Assembly (NCBI RefSeq): GCF_017982655.1
Contig: NZ_JABXYX010000006.1
Span: forward strand, 1-64,000
DNA length: 64,000 bases
From: Brasilonema sp. CT11
GTDB lineage: Bacteria; Cyanobacteriota; Cyanobacteriia; Cyanobacteriales; Nostocaceae
Reading direction: 5' to 3'
Shown here: piece after piece, positions 35,540 through 44,599 of the stretch
How the letters are laid out: every line of letters begins with the position of its first letter
Position numbering within the stretch: position 1 is the stretch's first letter
Program-made: the position numbers and the translations under genes
Notes under the pieces: model-generated
Databases searched by the model: none
Told to the model about the DNA's origin: nothing
The model's input: only the letters and a program-made list of their open reading frames with translations

Positions 35540-37684
35540 TTACGCCTCTATGCCTTCAAGTCGGAGGAAATGCAAGCGCCCGGATTGTTCGCCTGCTACG
35601 ATTGTTACGCCATCTGGTGCGACAGCGCAGCATTTGATTTCGCTTTCTCCTGTGAAACTGGCAATTTCTTTACCAGAGTGCAAATCCCAGACTTTGAGTA
35701 TAGAGTCATAGGAACCAGAAATCACGTATTTGCCATCAACAGTGACAGCGACTGCATTCACCCAGTCACTATGACCGCCCAGAGTAAACTTTACTTGACC
35801 AGAGTGCAAATCCCAGACTTTGAGTGTTTTGTCACGCGAACCAGAAATCACGTACTTGCCATCACCAGTGACAGCGACTGCATTCACCGAGTAACGATGA
35901 CCGCGCAGGGTAAACTTTTCTTCACCAGAGTGCAAATCCCAGACTTTGAGTATTTTGTCACGCGAACCAGAAATCACGTACTTGCCATCACCAGTGACAG
36001 CGACTGCATTCACCGAGTAACGATGACCGCGCAGGGTAAACTTTTCTTCACCAGAGTGCAAATCCCAGACTTTGAGTGTAGAGTCATCCGAACCAGAAAT
36101 CACGTACTTGCTATCACCGGTGACGGCGACTGCATTAACCCAGTTACTATGACCGGTGAGGGATTTTCTTGGAGTATTTATTTGTTTTATTAGATTCCAA
36201 AAAAAGTAGAAAAACCGTCTCTCGCGTTGGAAATCCCAGATTTTGAGTGTTGAGTCACCCGAACCAGAAATCACGTATTTGCCATCACTGGTGATGGCGA
36301 CTGCATTCACAGAGTAACGATCATCGCCCAGAGTCAATTTTTCTTCACCAGAGTGCAAATCCCAGACCTTGAGTGTTGAGTCACCCGAACCAGAAATCAC
36401 GTATTTGCCATCACTGGTGACGGCGACTGCATTCACAGAGTAACGATCATCGCCCAGAGTCAATTTTTCTTCACCAGAGTGCAAATCCCAGACTTTGAGT
36501 GTAGAGTCATGCGAAGCAGAAATCACGTACTTGCCATCACCAGTGACAGCGACTGCATTCACCGAGTTACGATGACCGCGCAGGGTAAACTTTTCTTCAC
36601 CAGAGTGCAAATCCCAGACTTTGAGTGTAGAGTCATGCGAAGCAGAAATCACGTACTTGCCATCACTGGTGACGGCGACTGCCTTAACCGAGTAACGATG
36701 ACCGCGCAGGGTAAACTTTTCTTCACCAGAGTGCAAATCCCAGACTTTGAGTGTAGAGCCACCCGAACCAGAAATCACGTACTTGCCATCACCAGTGACG
36801 GCGACTGCATTCACTGACTTACTATGACTGTCCAGAGTAAACTTTTCTTCACCAGAGTGCAAATCCCAGACTTTGAGTGTAGAGTCACCCGAACCAGAAA
36901 TCATGTACTTGCCATCACCAGTGACGGCGACTGCATTCACTGACTTACTATGACTGTCCAGAGTAAACTTTTCTTCACCAGAGTGCAAATCCCAGACTTT
37001 GAGTGTAGAGTCACCTGAAGCAGAAATCACGTACTTGCCATCACTGGTGACGGCGACTGCCTGAACCGAGTCACTATGACCGCGCAGAGTAAACTTTTCT
37101 TCACCAGAGTTCAAATCCCAGACTTTGAGTGTTTTGTCAGATGAACCAGAAATCACGTACTTGCCATCACCAGTGATAGCGACTGCCTGAACCGAGTTAC
37201 TATGACCGTTGAGGGTGCGAACTAACGCGCCACCAGGGGCAGTTAAGCTAGCTGTCAGGGGACGTAACCAAGTAGTTTTAGTTTGCGAAATCTGTTGCAG
37301 CAACCGTTGAATTTCTGGCGCATCAAAGTGCAGCAAACGCCCTGACAATTGCCCTGCTAGTTGCTTTGTATCTTGAATTAAAATATGTGCCGACAGTCGC
37401 AACGCCCCTTGAATTAATTTCAGCGCTTCAACAGTTTGGGCATCGTATTCTGGATGAGTTGATAATTCTGTATCATCAATCAGATCGTAATCTTCAATTA
37501 GCGCCAACACGCCAAATTTAGGATAATTAATTTTTGCTTGTATAAAGTCAAAATCAGTCAACAAACGGCAGATTTTCTGAATTCGACCACTTTCTAACCA
37601 CAAACGAGGAACTTCACCCAAGAAATGTTCTCTTTCTTCCGGTGACTTATCTGCTAACCAGGCGCGAAGATTACTCATAGCCAA
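35540..37684 (-). CDS. WD40 beta-propeller protein of a split STAND system
   Basis: The 714-residue protein has an N-terminal helical region (residues 1-150, RAWLADKSPEEREHFLGEVP; APAF1-like helical linker). Twelve near-identical WD40 repeats of 42 residues (consensus SVNAVAVTGDGKYVISGS...LKVWDLHSGEEKFTL) and one degenerate final repeat follow. Repeat 8 carries an insertion, RERRFFYFFWNLIKQINTP. The near identity at DNA level (126-bp period, about 35630-37215) shows recent amplification. The first 14 bases overlap the upstream HTH-NTPase gene, so the usual single HTH-STAND-WD40 protein appears to be split in two. The propellers probably sense a protein ligand. Confidence 0.88.
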   Translation of the reverse strand: MAMSNLRAWLADKSPEEREHFLGEVPRLWLESGRIQKICRLLTDFDFIQAKINYPKFGVLALIEDYDLIDDTELSTHPEYDAQTVEALKLIQGALRLSAHILIQDTKQLAGQLSGRLLHFDAPEIQRLLQQISQTKTTWLRPLTASLTAPGGALVRTLNGHSNSVQAVAITGDGKYVISGSSDKTLKVWDLNSGEEKFTLRGHSDSVQAVAVTSDGKYVISASGDSTLKVWDLHSGEEKFTLDSHSKSVNAVAVTGDGKYMISGSGDSTLKVWDLHSGEEKFTLDSHSKSVNAVAVTGDGKYVISGSGGSTLKVWDLHSGEEKFTLRGHRYSVKAVAVTSDGKYVISASHDSTLKVWDLHSGEEKFTLRGHRNSVNAVAVTGDGKYVISASHDSTLKVWDLHSGEEKLTLGDDRYSVNAVAVTSDGKYVISGSGDSTLKVWDLHSGEEKLTLGDDRYSVNAVAITSDGKYVISGSGDSTLKIWDFQRERRFFYFFWNLIKQINTPRKSLTGHSNWVNAVAVTGDSKYVISGSDDSTLKVWDLHSGEEKFTLRGHRYSVNAVAVTGDGKYVISGSRDKILKVWDLHSGEEKFTLRGHRYSVNAVAVTGDGKYVISGSRDKTLKVWDLHSGQVKFTLGGHSDWVNAVAVTVDGKYVISGSYDSILKVWDLHSGKEIASFTGESEIKCCAVAPDGVTIVAGEQSGRLHFLRLEGIEA

Positions 37685-39047
37685 AAAGTCCTTCTGTCAT
37701 ATTATCGGCAACTTCAGCGCTGACACCTGGTAAATTCACCCCCGCCGCTTGCACAATATCCTGGCGATGCAAAAAATCTCGGAAACTTTCGTGATAAAAC
37801 CTGTAACGCGGTGGTTGATAATTTTCCTGCTTCTGCAAAAATTGCGCCCAGCCATTAAGAACTTCCTGCACAGCTAAATCATTCTGCTTAGAATATTTGG
37901 CAACCACTTCACGGGAAGCTGCACTACGTAAAGCACACATCACATAAATAATCTTGATTTTATTTTTTGGTAAAGGCTTGGTTATCATGCCCATGATTTC
38001 CCAGTGGCTGTAATAATATCCTTGTAAACCTACAGGTAATTCATCCAGAGGTTTTTTTTCGTAAAAACCATCAGCTATAGCTGGCAACACACAGCGCAAA
38101 TACATAAAATTATTTTCGCTTTTTGTGCCTACTTCTTCCACAAAGTCAGGATTAGAGAGATTTTGCTTTTGAATCCACTGACTCAAACCCTGTTTATATT
38201 CTCCATCATTGAGCAATAGCCAAATATATTCTTTCACATCCTGGCTACTCCTTTCGGCGTAGTCTCTTAAGTCCAATTCCTTGGTGGAAACGCTGGGTGA
38301 AACATTTAACCTTTTCTCATTTTGGTTATAAGGTCGTCTTGTCAGCAGAAAGTAAACCCTTTCTGGAAGAATAGTAGGTAAATATAAAAGGTTTCCGGTC
38401 GATTCTTGGTCAACTTCGTCGAGTGCATCAACAACAATTATCAAGCGATCGCCAACACCAATTCTTTCGCCAGCTTTGGTCAACAAACTTGATAAATCAG
38501 TATCTGCCGCATCCTGCAACTGATAACGACTCATCAATTGTTCGCGGATTTTTTTCAGGAACAATTCCGGGCGATTCATGCCCTCAGCGCGAATATTGAA
38601 AAAGCAAATCGCTGCTGGATTGTCTAATACGTACTTGGCGGCGATCGCACTTTTCCCCATGCCTGCATCACCCACAACAGTAAAGTAGCCGTTGGGGTTA
38701 TTGCTGAAAAACTCTTCAATAGCATCAAAGACAAATTTCCTACCACGAAATGACTCTGTTTTGTCTTTGATTAATCGTTCAAATTCTGCCGGTATTTGTT
38801 GCGGATACCAATCTTTTGGATTTACTATATCAGTTGGTTTAATCTTTAAAACTTTGGCAATCTTTTCAAATTGCCATCTTTCAACTCCATTTGGACAGTC
38901 TTTTGTACCTAATAAACGTTTAATTGTGTCCTGAGAAACATTTGCTTTTTCTGCAAGTTTTTCTATAGTCAAACCTGCTTCTTTATAGGCATTCCTCAGT
39001 CGAATTTTGCCTTCTTCGCTAGATTGAACCTTATCCGATTGCGGCAT
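37671..39047 (-). CDS. HTH-STAND NTPase (first gene of WD40 system)
   Basis: The 458-residue protein has an N-terminal Cro/C1-type helix-turn-helix (RLRNAYKEAGLTIEKLAEKANVS... in residues 16-75). A STAND/NACHT-like NTPase follows: RGRKFVFDAIEEF, Walker A VVGDAGMGKSAIAAKYV near residue 125, Walker B LIIVVDALDEVD near 203 and VYFLLTRRPYN near 232. A C-terminal winged-helix region ends FYHESFRDFLHRQDIV. In related proteins the WD40 propeller follows in the same chain; here it is encoded by the next, overlapping gene. Such proteins act as regulated molecular switches in signalling or conflict. Confidence 0.87.
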   Translation of the reverse strand: MPQSDKVQSSEEGKIRLRNAYKEAGLTIEKLAEKANVSQDTIKRLLGTKDCPNGVERWQFEKIAKVLKIKPTDIVNPKDWYPQQIPAEFERLIKDKTESFRGRKFVFDAIEEFFSNNPNGYFTVVGDAGMGKSAIAAKYVLDNPAAICFFNIRAEGMNRPELFLKKIREQLMSRYQLQDAADTDLSSLLTKAGERIGVGDRLIIVVDALDEVDQESTGNLLYLPTILPERVYFLLTRRPYNQNEKRLNVSPSVSTKELDLRDYAERSSQDVKEYIWLLLNDGEYKQGLSQWIQKQNLSNPDFVEEVGTKSENNFMYLRCVLPAIADGFYEKKPLDELPVGLQGYYYSHWEIMGMITKPLPKNKIKIIYVMCALRSAASREVVAKYSKQNDLAVQEVLNGWAQFLQKQENYQPPRYRFYHESFRDFLHRQDIVQAAGVNLPGVSAEVADNMTEGLFGYE

Positions 39048-39082
39048 AGATAAAAGAGATTGATGAATCCAGGTATTTAATA

Positions 39083-39208
39083 CAATACGGTTCAGTTAGT
39101 AATGTTAATCCTTAAAGATCCCCCAACCCCCTTAAAAAGGGGGCTTTTAAGATTCCCCCCTTAAAAAGGGGGGTTAGGGGGGATCTAGCTTTATCACCAA
39201 CCGTATTG
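39083..39208. mobile_element. Miniature element B, copy 1 (126 bp)
   Basis: It starts CAATACGGTT and ends with the exact complement AACCGTATTG. The interior holds GATCCCCC/GGGGGATC and AACCCCCTTAAAAAGGGGG palindromes. ATTTAATA occurs at both flanks (39075-39082 and 39211-39218), consistent with a target duplication. Related copies are at 39779-39911 and, truncated, at 46313-46379. Confidence 0.65.
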
Positions 39209-39436
39209 GCATTTAATAAAGCATAGCGAATCTTTAATTTACCTGTGTAGGGCAATTAGGTTTTATTCACTTGCCCTATCTGCCCCAAAACATAGGGCAA
39301 ATCATAAATCTACACTGAACCTATCTGCTCTCGAATTTGAATTGTTGCCTCTACATAATACGAATATGCAAGTTTAAAAAACCTTGCGCTTACCAGTCAA
39401 TCAACACACAACACATACCAAAAAAGGCAACAACTC
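39209..39436. other. Short intergenic region before the two-TM gene
   Basis: It contains the promoters of the HTH-NTPase operon (with the adjoining element) and of the gene at 39437. AGGGCAAT/TGCCCT short repeats (39245-39300) are visible. No further gene. Confidence 0.4.
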
Positions 39437-39736
39437 ATGAACTTCAATATTTCTTCACAACTACAACCCAACAATAATGAAGCTGCACAAGAGATGAAAA
39501 AAAATATAATTGAAGAATTACTACGCCAAGCACGTCTCACCTTCAACCTTGCTTTAGGCGTAACCGCAGCATCTGCGATGATGACATTATCTGGTGTAGG
39601 GCTTCTCTACTTAAATAAAATACCAGAAGCCAGCCTCACCGCAGGAGCAGGAATTCTTGCCAGTATTAGTAGTGTTCAGTTTGCCAAAGATGCAAAAGAA
39701 GAACTGTGCGAGATGGTAGACAAGTTAGAGGAATAA
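39437..39736 (+). CDS. Small two-transmembrane protein, TRADD-N-associated-type
   Basis: The 99-residue protein has an N-terminal polar helix (EMKKNIIEELLRQARLTFNL). Two membrane segments follow (LALGVTAASAMMTLSGVGLLY and ASLTAGAGILASISSV), then an acidic amphipathic C-terminus (DAKEELCEMVDKLEE). The shape and sequence recall the cyanobacterial two-transmembrane domain described beside TRADD-N and STAND NTPase conflict systems; that assignment is from memory and not certain. It is divergent from the STAND operon and flanked on both sides by copies of the same miniature element. Confidence 0.6.
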   Translation: MNFNISSQLQPNNNEAAQEMKKNIIEELLRQARLTFNLALGVTAASAMMTLSGVGLLYLNKIPEASLTAGAGILASISSVQFAKDAKEELCEMVDKLEE

Positions 39737-39768
39737 TCTTAGAGGTTGAGAGAACTCTTTGAGGCGGT

Positions 39769-39921
39769 GATACCGCCCGCAATGCAGTTCGGTTAAGATC
39801 CCCCCGCCTGCGGCGACCCCCTTAAAAAGGGGGTAAAAGAGGGTTAAAAGCCCCCTTTTTAAGGGGGTTGGGGGGATCTTCAAAATATTAAAACGTTAAC
39901 CGAACCGTATTGATACCGCCC
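39769..39921. mobile_element. Miniature element B, copy 2, with 10-bp flanking duplication
   Basis: GATACCGCCC at 39769-39778 is repeated directly at 39912-39921. Between them lies a 133-bp element whose left end GCAATGCAGTTCGGTTAA and right end TTAACCGAACCGTATT are imperfect inverted repeats. The interior is a GATCCCCC...GGGGGATC palindrome. The duplication is good evidence for insertion by transposition. Confidence 0.7.
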
Positions 39922-39975
39922 CGAAGCCAGCAATACCGAACAAAAAACGTGGGGAAGAGTGGCTTCCCCATTCCT

Positions 39976-40848
39976 TCACCGCCTCTGTCTATCTTCTTGA
40001 GGGCTGGAGATGACATCTGGTAAAGGACGTTTGGCTATGTAAATCCAAGCCAACCCAGCTAAACCGAAGATTATTCCCAGTAAACTCACAACTTGTGCTA
40101 TTCGTAAAGGTCCAAGCATCAAACTATCTGTCCGCAGACCTTCTATCCAGAAGCGTCCTAAGCTGTAAGCTGCCAAATAAACTAGAGACAGCGTGCCTGT
40201 TTTCAAAGCCGGTTTACCTGACAAACTTCTAAAAAATAAAGTGATCAGCAAGGCGAACACCATAAGATCCCACAAAGATTCATAAAGAAAAGTGGGATGG
40301 AAATACTCAAAATTAGCCAGTTCTGGGGGACGGTGTTCTGGTGGAATATGTAGCTTCCAAGGTACATTTGTCGGACTGCCAAATGCCTCAGAGTTGAAGA
40401 AATTGCCCCAGCGTCCTATTGCTTGACCTAAAATCAGCGAAGGAGACACCAAGTCAGCCAATTGCCAGAAAGAAATCTGGTTTCTTTTGGCGAATATTAA
40501 TGCTGCGGTAACACCACCGATAATTGCTCCATGAATTGCTATCCCTCCTTGCCAAATAGCAATAATGCGTTCTGGGTGCTGGGCATATTCTGACCATTGA
40601 AACAAAACGTAATATATCCGTGCTGCTGGAATTGCCCCAATCACCAGCCAAATTGATAAATCGCTAATTAAATCTGGATTAACGTTACGGCGCTTTGCCA
40701 AGAACTGAGAAAGCGTAACGCCAATCAATACTGCTGAAGCAATTAATAAGCCATACCAACGGATTGTTAATGGTCCTATTTTCACCAGAATCGGTCCTGG
40801 AGAAGAAAATTCAAATGCCAAGGGCAAGGTGGAAATATCCAGTGCCAT
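39976..40848 (-). CDS. lgt: Phosphatidylglycerol-prolipoprotein diacylglyceryl transferase
   Basis: Lgt adds diacylglycerol to the lipobox Cys of prolipoproteins in the inner membrane. The 290 residues show seven membrane segments. The Lgt signature is [25 protein letters not shown] near residues 138-162, and [15 protein letters not shown] and [13 protein letters not shown] also match. Length is normal. Element B lies just past the stop on the minus strand. Confidence 0.96.
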   Translation of the reverse strand: MALDISTLPLAFEFSSPGPILVKIGPLTIRWYGLLIASAVLIGVTLSQFLAKRRNVNPDLISDLSIWLVIGAIPAARIYYVLFQWSEYAQHPERIIAIWQGGIAIHGAIIGGVTAALIFAKRNQISFWQLADLVSPSLILGQAIGRWGNFFNSEAFGSPTNVPWKLHIPPEHRPPELANFEYFHPTFLYESLWDLMVFALLITLFFRSLSGKPALKTGTLSLVYLAAYSLGRFWIEGLRTDSLMLGPLRIAQVVSLLGIIFGLAGLAWIYIAKRPLPDVISSPQEDRQRR

Positions 40849-41228
40849 GTAAAAGTACCTAGAAGACTAAAAAAAGGTAATGTAGATTTAAGTTGTGCTT
40901 GTTAACAGCGCCCTACGGGGAGCGATTGTAACCCGTTACGAATGAAAGAAACACTCTTAACAGGGAACAGGGAACACGGGAACGACAGTCAAAAATTGTT
41001 GCAAAAGCCAAACTATTGATTTTAGATCGCTGTGAGTAGAAAAGGCAGTAGAGGTAGTGTATTTATCCAGAATTTTCTTTTGAAAGTAGATAAATAAAAC
41101 TATGGCAGTAGGTGGGCTAAAGCTCACAAAAACTAACATATTGAATTTCTAACTGAGAACTTGTACTTTGTTACAAATCACGATTGGTTAGATATAATCA
41201 CCTAAACAACTGTGAGGCATCTGTGATC
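40849..41228. other. Divergent intergenic region lgt/coaD
   Basis: It holds the lgt promoter (minus) and the coaD promoter (plus). ACAGGGAACAGGGAACACGGGAAC at 40960-40983 is a small tandem heptamer-type repeat. No gene is seen. Confidence 0.45.
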
Positions 41229-41723
41229 ATGATTGCCATTTATCCAGGAAGTTTCGATCCTGTTACCTTAGGACATCTTGACATTATCCAACGCGGCAGT
41301 CGTTTGTTTACTCAAGTGATTGTCGCGGTATTGCGGAATCCAAACAAAACTCCGCTGTTTACAGTGGAAAAACGGTTAGAACAGATTCGTCTGTGTACAA
41401 AACATCTCACGAATGTGGAGGTAGACGCTTTTGCTGGTTTGACTGTAAAGTATGCCCAAATGCATGGAGCACAAGTGCTATTGCGCGGTTTACGAGCAAT
41501 TTCTGACTTTGAGGTAGAACTTCAGATGGCTCACACAAATAAAACCCTTTCTCATGATATAGAAACCGTTTTCTTAGCAACGTCAAATGAATATAGTTTT
41601 TTAAGTAGTAGTGTGGTGAAAGAGATTGCTAAGTTTGGTGGCTCTGTTGATCATCTTGTCCCCCCGCACGTTGCTTTAGATATTTACCAATGCTACGCCC
41701 AAAACCATCACGTATCGAACTAA
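41229..41723 (+). CDS. coaD: Phosphopantetheine adenylyltransferase
   Basis: CoaD makes dephospho-CoA from 4'-phosphopantetheine and ATP. From the ATG at 41229 it has 164 residues. The nucleotidyltransferase motif [19 protein letters not shown] includes the TxGH site. Later segments are [18 protein letters not shown] and [21 protein letters not shown] six bases upstream has better spacing from GAGG and could be the true start. The 3' end overlaps the next gene by 34 bases. Confidence 0.95.
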   Translation: MIAIYPGSFDPVTLGHLDIIQRGSRLFTQVIVAVLRNPNKTPLFTVEKRLEQIRLCTKHLTNVEVDAFAGLTVKYAQMHGAQVLLRGLRAISDFEVELQMAHTNKTLSHDIETVFLATSNEYSFLSSSVVKEIAKFGGSVDHLVPPHVALDIYQCYAQNHHVSN

Positions 41724-42385
41724 ATCAAAACGGAAGCACTCCTCCCCCACAAGAGTATCCTGCTGGAATATCCGATAATCCAGATGCTACGCGAACAACA
41801 AGTGTAGACATACAGATGGAACTCAACCGCTTGGAGGAGATGATTCTTGCTGGTTTCAACATTCCACTGACGCGACGCACGATAGTAGATGAAGACAAGC
41901 TGCTTGATCAGCTTGATGAAATACGGCTTTCTTTACCTGAAGTTTTTCAGGAAGCAGCAACAATTATCCAACAAAAGGAAGATATTCTCCTGGAAGCAGA
42001 AGAATATGGACAACAAATTGTTGATGCAGCGCAAGCCAAGCGATCGCAAATCTTGGATGAAAGCGACATTATCATACAAGCAGAACGGGAAGCCGCTGAA
42101 CTGCGGCGACAAGTTCAACAAGAATGTGAGCAGATGATGCAAGACACTCTTGAAGAAATTGATCGCAAACGACGCGCCTGTCAGCAAGAAATAGAGGAAA
42201 TGCGGCGTCAAGCTGTTGCAGAAGCAGAAGCCGTTGAACAAGGTGCTGATGACTACGCTGACGGTGTACTAGAAAATATTGAGCAGAATCTTCAGGATAT
42301 GTTGCGAATCATCCGTAACGGACGTCAACAACTACTACCAGAAGCTTCTAGTGAAGATAATTCTCAATTTCCTAAAAAAAAATAA
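41690..42385 (+). CDS. Coiled-coil protein, DivIVA/ATP-synthase-b-like
   Basis: The 231-residue protein has a polar N-terminus and [20 protein letters not shown]. From about residue 80 to 210 it forms a long charged coiled coil ([40 protein letters not shown]). There is no membrane segment. Cyanobacterial genomes often carry such a gene next to coaD. It may belong with DivIVA/Cdv3-like division or scaffold proteins, but the family signature is not decisive. It overlaps coaD, implying coupled expression. Confidence 0.7.
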   Translation: MLRPKPSRIELNQNGSTPPPQEYPAGISDNPDATRTTSVDIQMELNRLEEMILAGFNIPLTRRTIVDEDKLLDQLDEIRLSLPEVFQEAATIIQQKEDILLEAEEYGQQIVDAAQAKRSQILDESDIIIQAEREAAELRRQVQQECEQMMQDTLEEIDRKRRACQQEIEEMRRQAVAEAEAVEQGADDYADGVLENIEQNLQDMLRIIRNGRQQLLPEASSEDNSQFPKKK

Positions 42386-42734
42386 TTCTAAATTATAGTT
42401 TCTTGAACTCTCAGCTTTCCACGGTTCAAAAGCCAACTATGCCATATTATCAGGATGAGCAGACTATGACTACCGACGACTAATATAAAGTTTAATTATT
42501 TACCATAAACAGACACTTCTGTCAAAGCAAATTATGGAAGCTAGTAGGTTGGGTTGACGCAAGGAAACCCAACATTTTCCAAAACAAACGATTTCTCAAA
42601 TATTCCAATGTGTTTTTAAATATTTCGCCAACAACATTAGGAACGAAACCCAACACCTAGCTGATTTCGTTGGGTTGCGCTTCGCTTAACCGAACCTACA
42701 ATTCTGAGTCAATTGACAGGAAATAAGCAATAAC
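42386..42734. repeat. Intergenic region with GTTGGGTT repeats
   Basis: GGTTGGGTTGACGC and AACCCAAC (42546-42572) and a second pair, CGAAACCCAACACC / CGTTGGGTTGCGC (42643-42680), form nested inverted repeats. These match the set at 19470-19520. They separate the coaD operon (plus) from the T4SS-like locus (minus). No gene. Confidence 0.6.
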
Positions 42735-44582
42735 CTAAAACCGCGTTATTTGATTAGCAACGACTTCAACCTGTGTACCCGCTGGCAAATACCAAACGTT
42801 ACTTTTTTGAATCATCTCGTTGATTGCTTGTTGGTTACGCTGGTTAAGTTGGGGTACAAGGGCATTCATACCGCCTTCTAAAACTGCAGCAGGGATGTTT
42901 CTTTGTTGCTCAGTTTCCTGAATAGAGGGACAATACCCAATAGTAGTATTACTAGTATTCGCCCTAATAGACGCCAGACACGCTTCATCCGGTTTAATCT
43001 TTGTCTCAGGACGATTAAGTACCTCTCCTATTTTCCCAGCCCCCCCCAAGCCGAAGATGAATGTGTCCATAGCTGAGATCTTTCCAGATTTGTCAGGATA
43101 TTTCTTGGCAAGTAAAGGTCTTCCGCCTGGTGCGCGAACTTTCATTGCACTTTGACGTAGGCGAGTTTCTGTGAGATTACTTTTATTTTGAGAAATAACT
43201 GAAACGACTGTTAGGTTAAACATTCCGGTTTCAGAAACTTGGTCAAGTTGAGCTAATAATTCAGTATTTGCAGGTAGTGCGATCGCCCCATCAACAGACT
43301 TCAATGGTTGCTGCAGACGCACGACAAATTGACTATCATTCTTATTATTATTGTTATTGTTATTACTATTACTACTACTATAATTACTATTACTTCCTAT
43401 TCTATTTGATTCCCCAAATATAGCCGTTGCTAACACAGCTTTGGCACTAGTTCCCACCGCAATAGATTTACCAGTATACTGAGTAGTTTGGTTTGTTGTT
43501 TCTGGTGTCTGTTGAGGATTTGCGGTTGTATTTGTCCGATTTGGAACAGGTAAAGTTTGTACATTATCTCTAGCCCTGGAATTCAATTGAGAACCCAAAG
43601 TAGATGGAGGGGAATTTGCGACTGTTGGTAGGTTTGGTGTTGAAGTGGGAGTGGGAGTGGCTGTTGGGGTGGGAGTAGGTATTGATAAAGACAATGGAAT
43701 TTGTGCTAACTCCGATGGCTTTAATCCTGGAGTTGATAACTCAAAGGATGGAGATATTGAAGGTTTAGCTGTTGGTTGAGGAGTCTGCCGAATAGATTGA
43801 GGAGTTTGCTGCGGCTGAGGAGGCTGAGTATAAGTTGGTTTTGGCTGCTGTGCTACAACACGTTGAGGAACTCTGACAATTCGTTCGACAACACGAGGTA
43901 CGTAAACAGTTTGTGCTGGTGTGGGTACTCTTTGAATCACCACCCGCGTCACAGTTTGTGGTCTAATTCTTGGTTGTGCTGGAGTTGGTTTTGGCTGAGT
44001 TTGAGTAGGTCTTACAGTTTTTAATTGAAGCTGTGCTAATTTTACAGCTTTTGCTTGTTCAGCTAATGCTAGTTTTGTTTTTAATATCTCAATTTCTTGT
44101 TGTGGTTTTAATTGCTCTATTTTGTTCGATTCATTCTCCTTACGAGTTATTTGTGGAAAATTCTTCGGCGTTTGTTTGTTTGTTCCACTCATAAGTTGAG
44201 TGAGAAACGCACCTGCTACTAAAGCCACACTCAAGGTAGCAGCACCCACCACACCTACCTTGGCAAAAGGGTTAGATGACAATGCTTGTTTTGTTTTCTG
44301 TGAGGATGGATGAGAAGGTGGTACTTCGTCAGGATTAGTACTTGAAGTCTCTGAAGGACTGCTTTCTGGATGAGATGGGGGAAATTGTTCTTCTAAACCA
44401 ACTAAATTAGCCATCCGTTGATGCCAATCTGATGGTTGTACTTCATGCGAATGATGATTGTTAGATTCTGGGTCTGAATTATTATGATTGTTATGATTAT
44501 TATGACCGTTAGGATTGTTATGATTATTATGATTGTGATTGTTAGAATTATTGGAATTATGAGAGTTCGGTAGGTTGTTCAT
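42735..44582 (-). CDS. TrbI/VirB10-like channel protein
   Basis: From the ATG at 44582 (AAAGGAA upstream) the protein has 615 residues. It opens with a His/Asn-rich repeat tract (NNHNNHNN type). One membrane segment (VGVVGAATLSVALVAGAFLT) and a long Pro/Thr/Gln-rich periplasmic stalk follow. The C-terminal domain begins near QPLKSVDGAIALPANTELLA and ends VWYLPAGTQVEVVANQITRF, as in TrbI/VirB10 outer-membrane-spanning core proteins. It is the last gene of the T4SS-like operon. An in-frame ATG at 44609 is less likely. Confidence 0.75.
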   Translation of the reverse strand: MNNLPNSHNSNNSNNHNHNNHNNPNGHNNHNNHNNSDPESNNHHSHEVQPSDWHQRMANLVGLEEQFPPSHPESSPSETSSTNPDEVPPSHPSSQKTKQALSSNPFAKVGVVGAATLSVALVAGAFLTQLMSGTNKQTPKNFPQITRKENESNKIEQLKPQQEIEILKTKLALAEQAKAVKLAQLQLKTVRPTQTQPKPTPAQPRIRPQTVTRVVIQRVPTPAQTVYVPRVVERIVRVPQRVVAQQPKPTYTQPPQPQQTPQSIRQTPQPTAKPSISPSFELSTPGLKPSELAQIPLSLSIPTPTPTATPTPTSTPNLPTVANSPPSTLGSQLNSRARDNVQTLPVPNRTNTTANPQQTPETTNQTTQYTGKSIAVGTSAKAVLATAIFGESNRIGSNSNYSSSNSNNNNNNNKNDSQFVVRLQQPLKSVDGAIALPANTELLAQLDQVSETGMFNLTVVSVISQNKSNLTETRLRQSAMKVRAPGGRPLLAKKYPDKSGKISAMDTFIFGLGGAGKIGEVLNRPETKIKPDEACLASIRANTSNTTIGYCPSIQETEQQRNIPAAVLEGGMNALVPQLNQRNQQAINEMIQKSNVWYLPAGTQVEVVANQITRF

Positions 44583-44599
44583 AGGTGTCTTTCCTTTCG

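Noticed and set aside
35525-36817. Plus-strand open frames with repeated LFFTRVQIPDFE peptides
   Set aside because: They are antisense shadows of the WD40 repeats and repeat with the same period.
35540-37220. CRISPR-like regular repeat array
   Set aside because: The period is 126 bases with no unique spacers, and every unit translates as a WD40 repeat.
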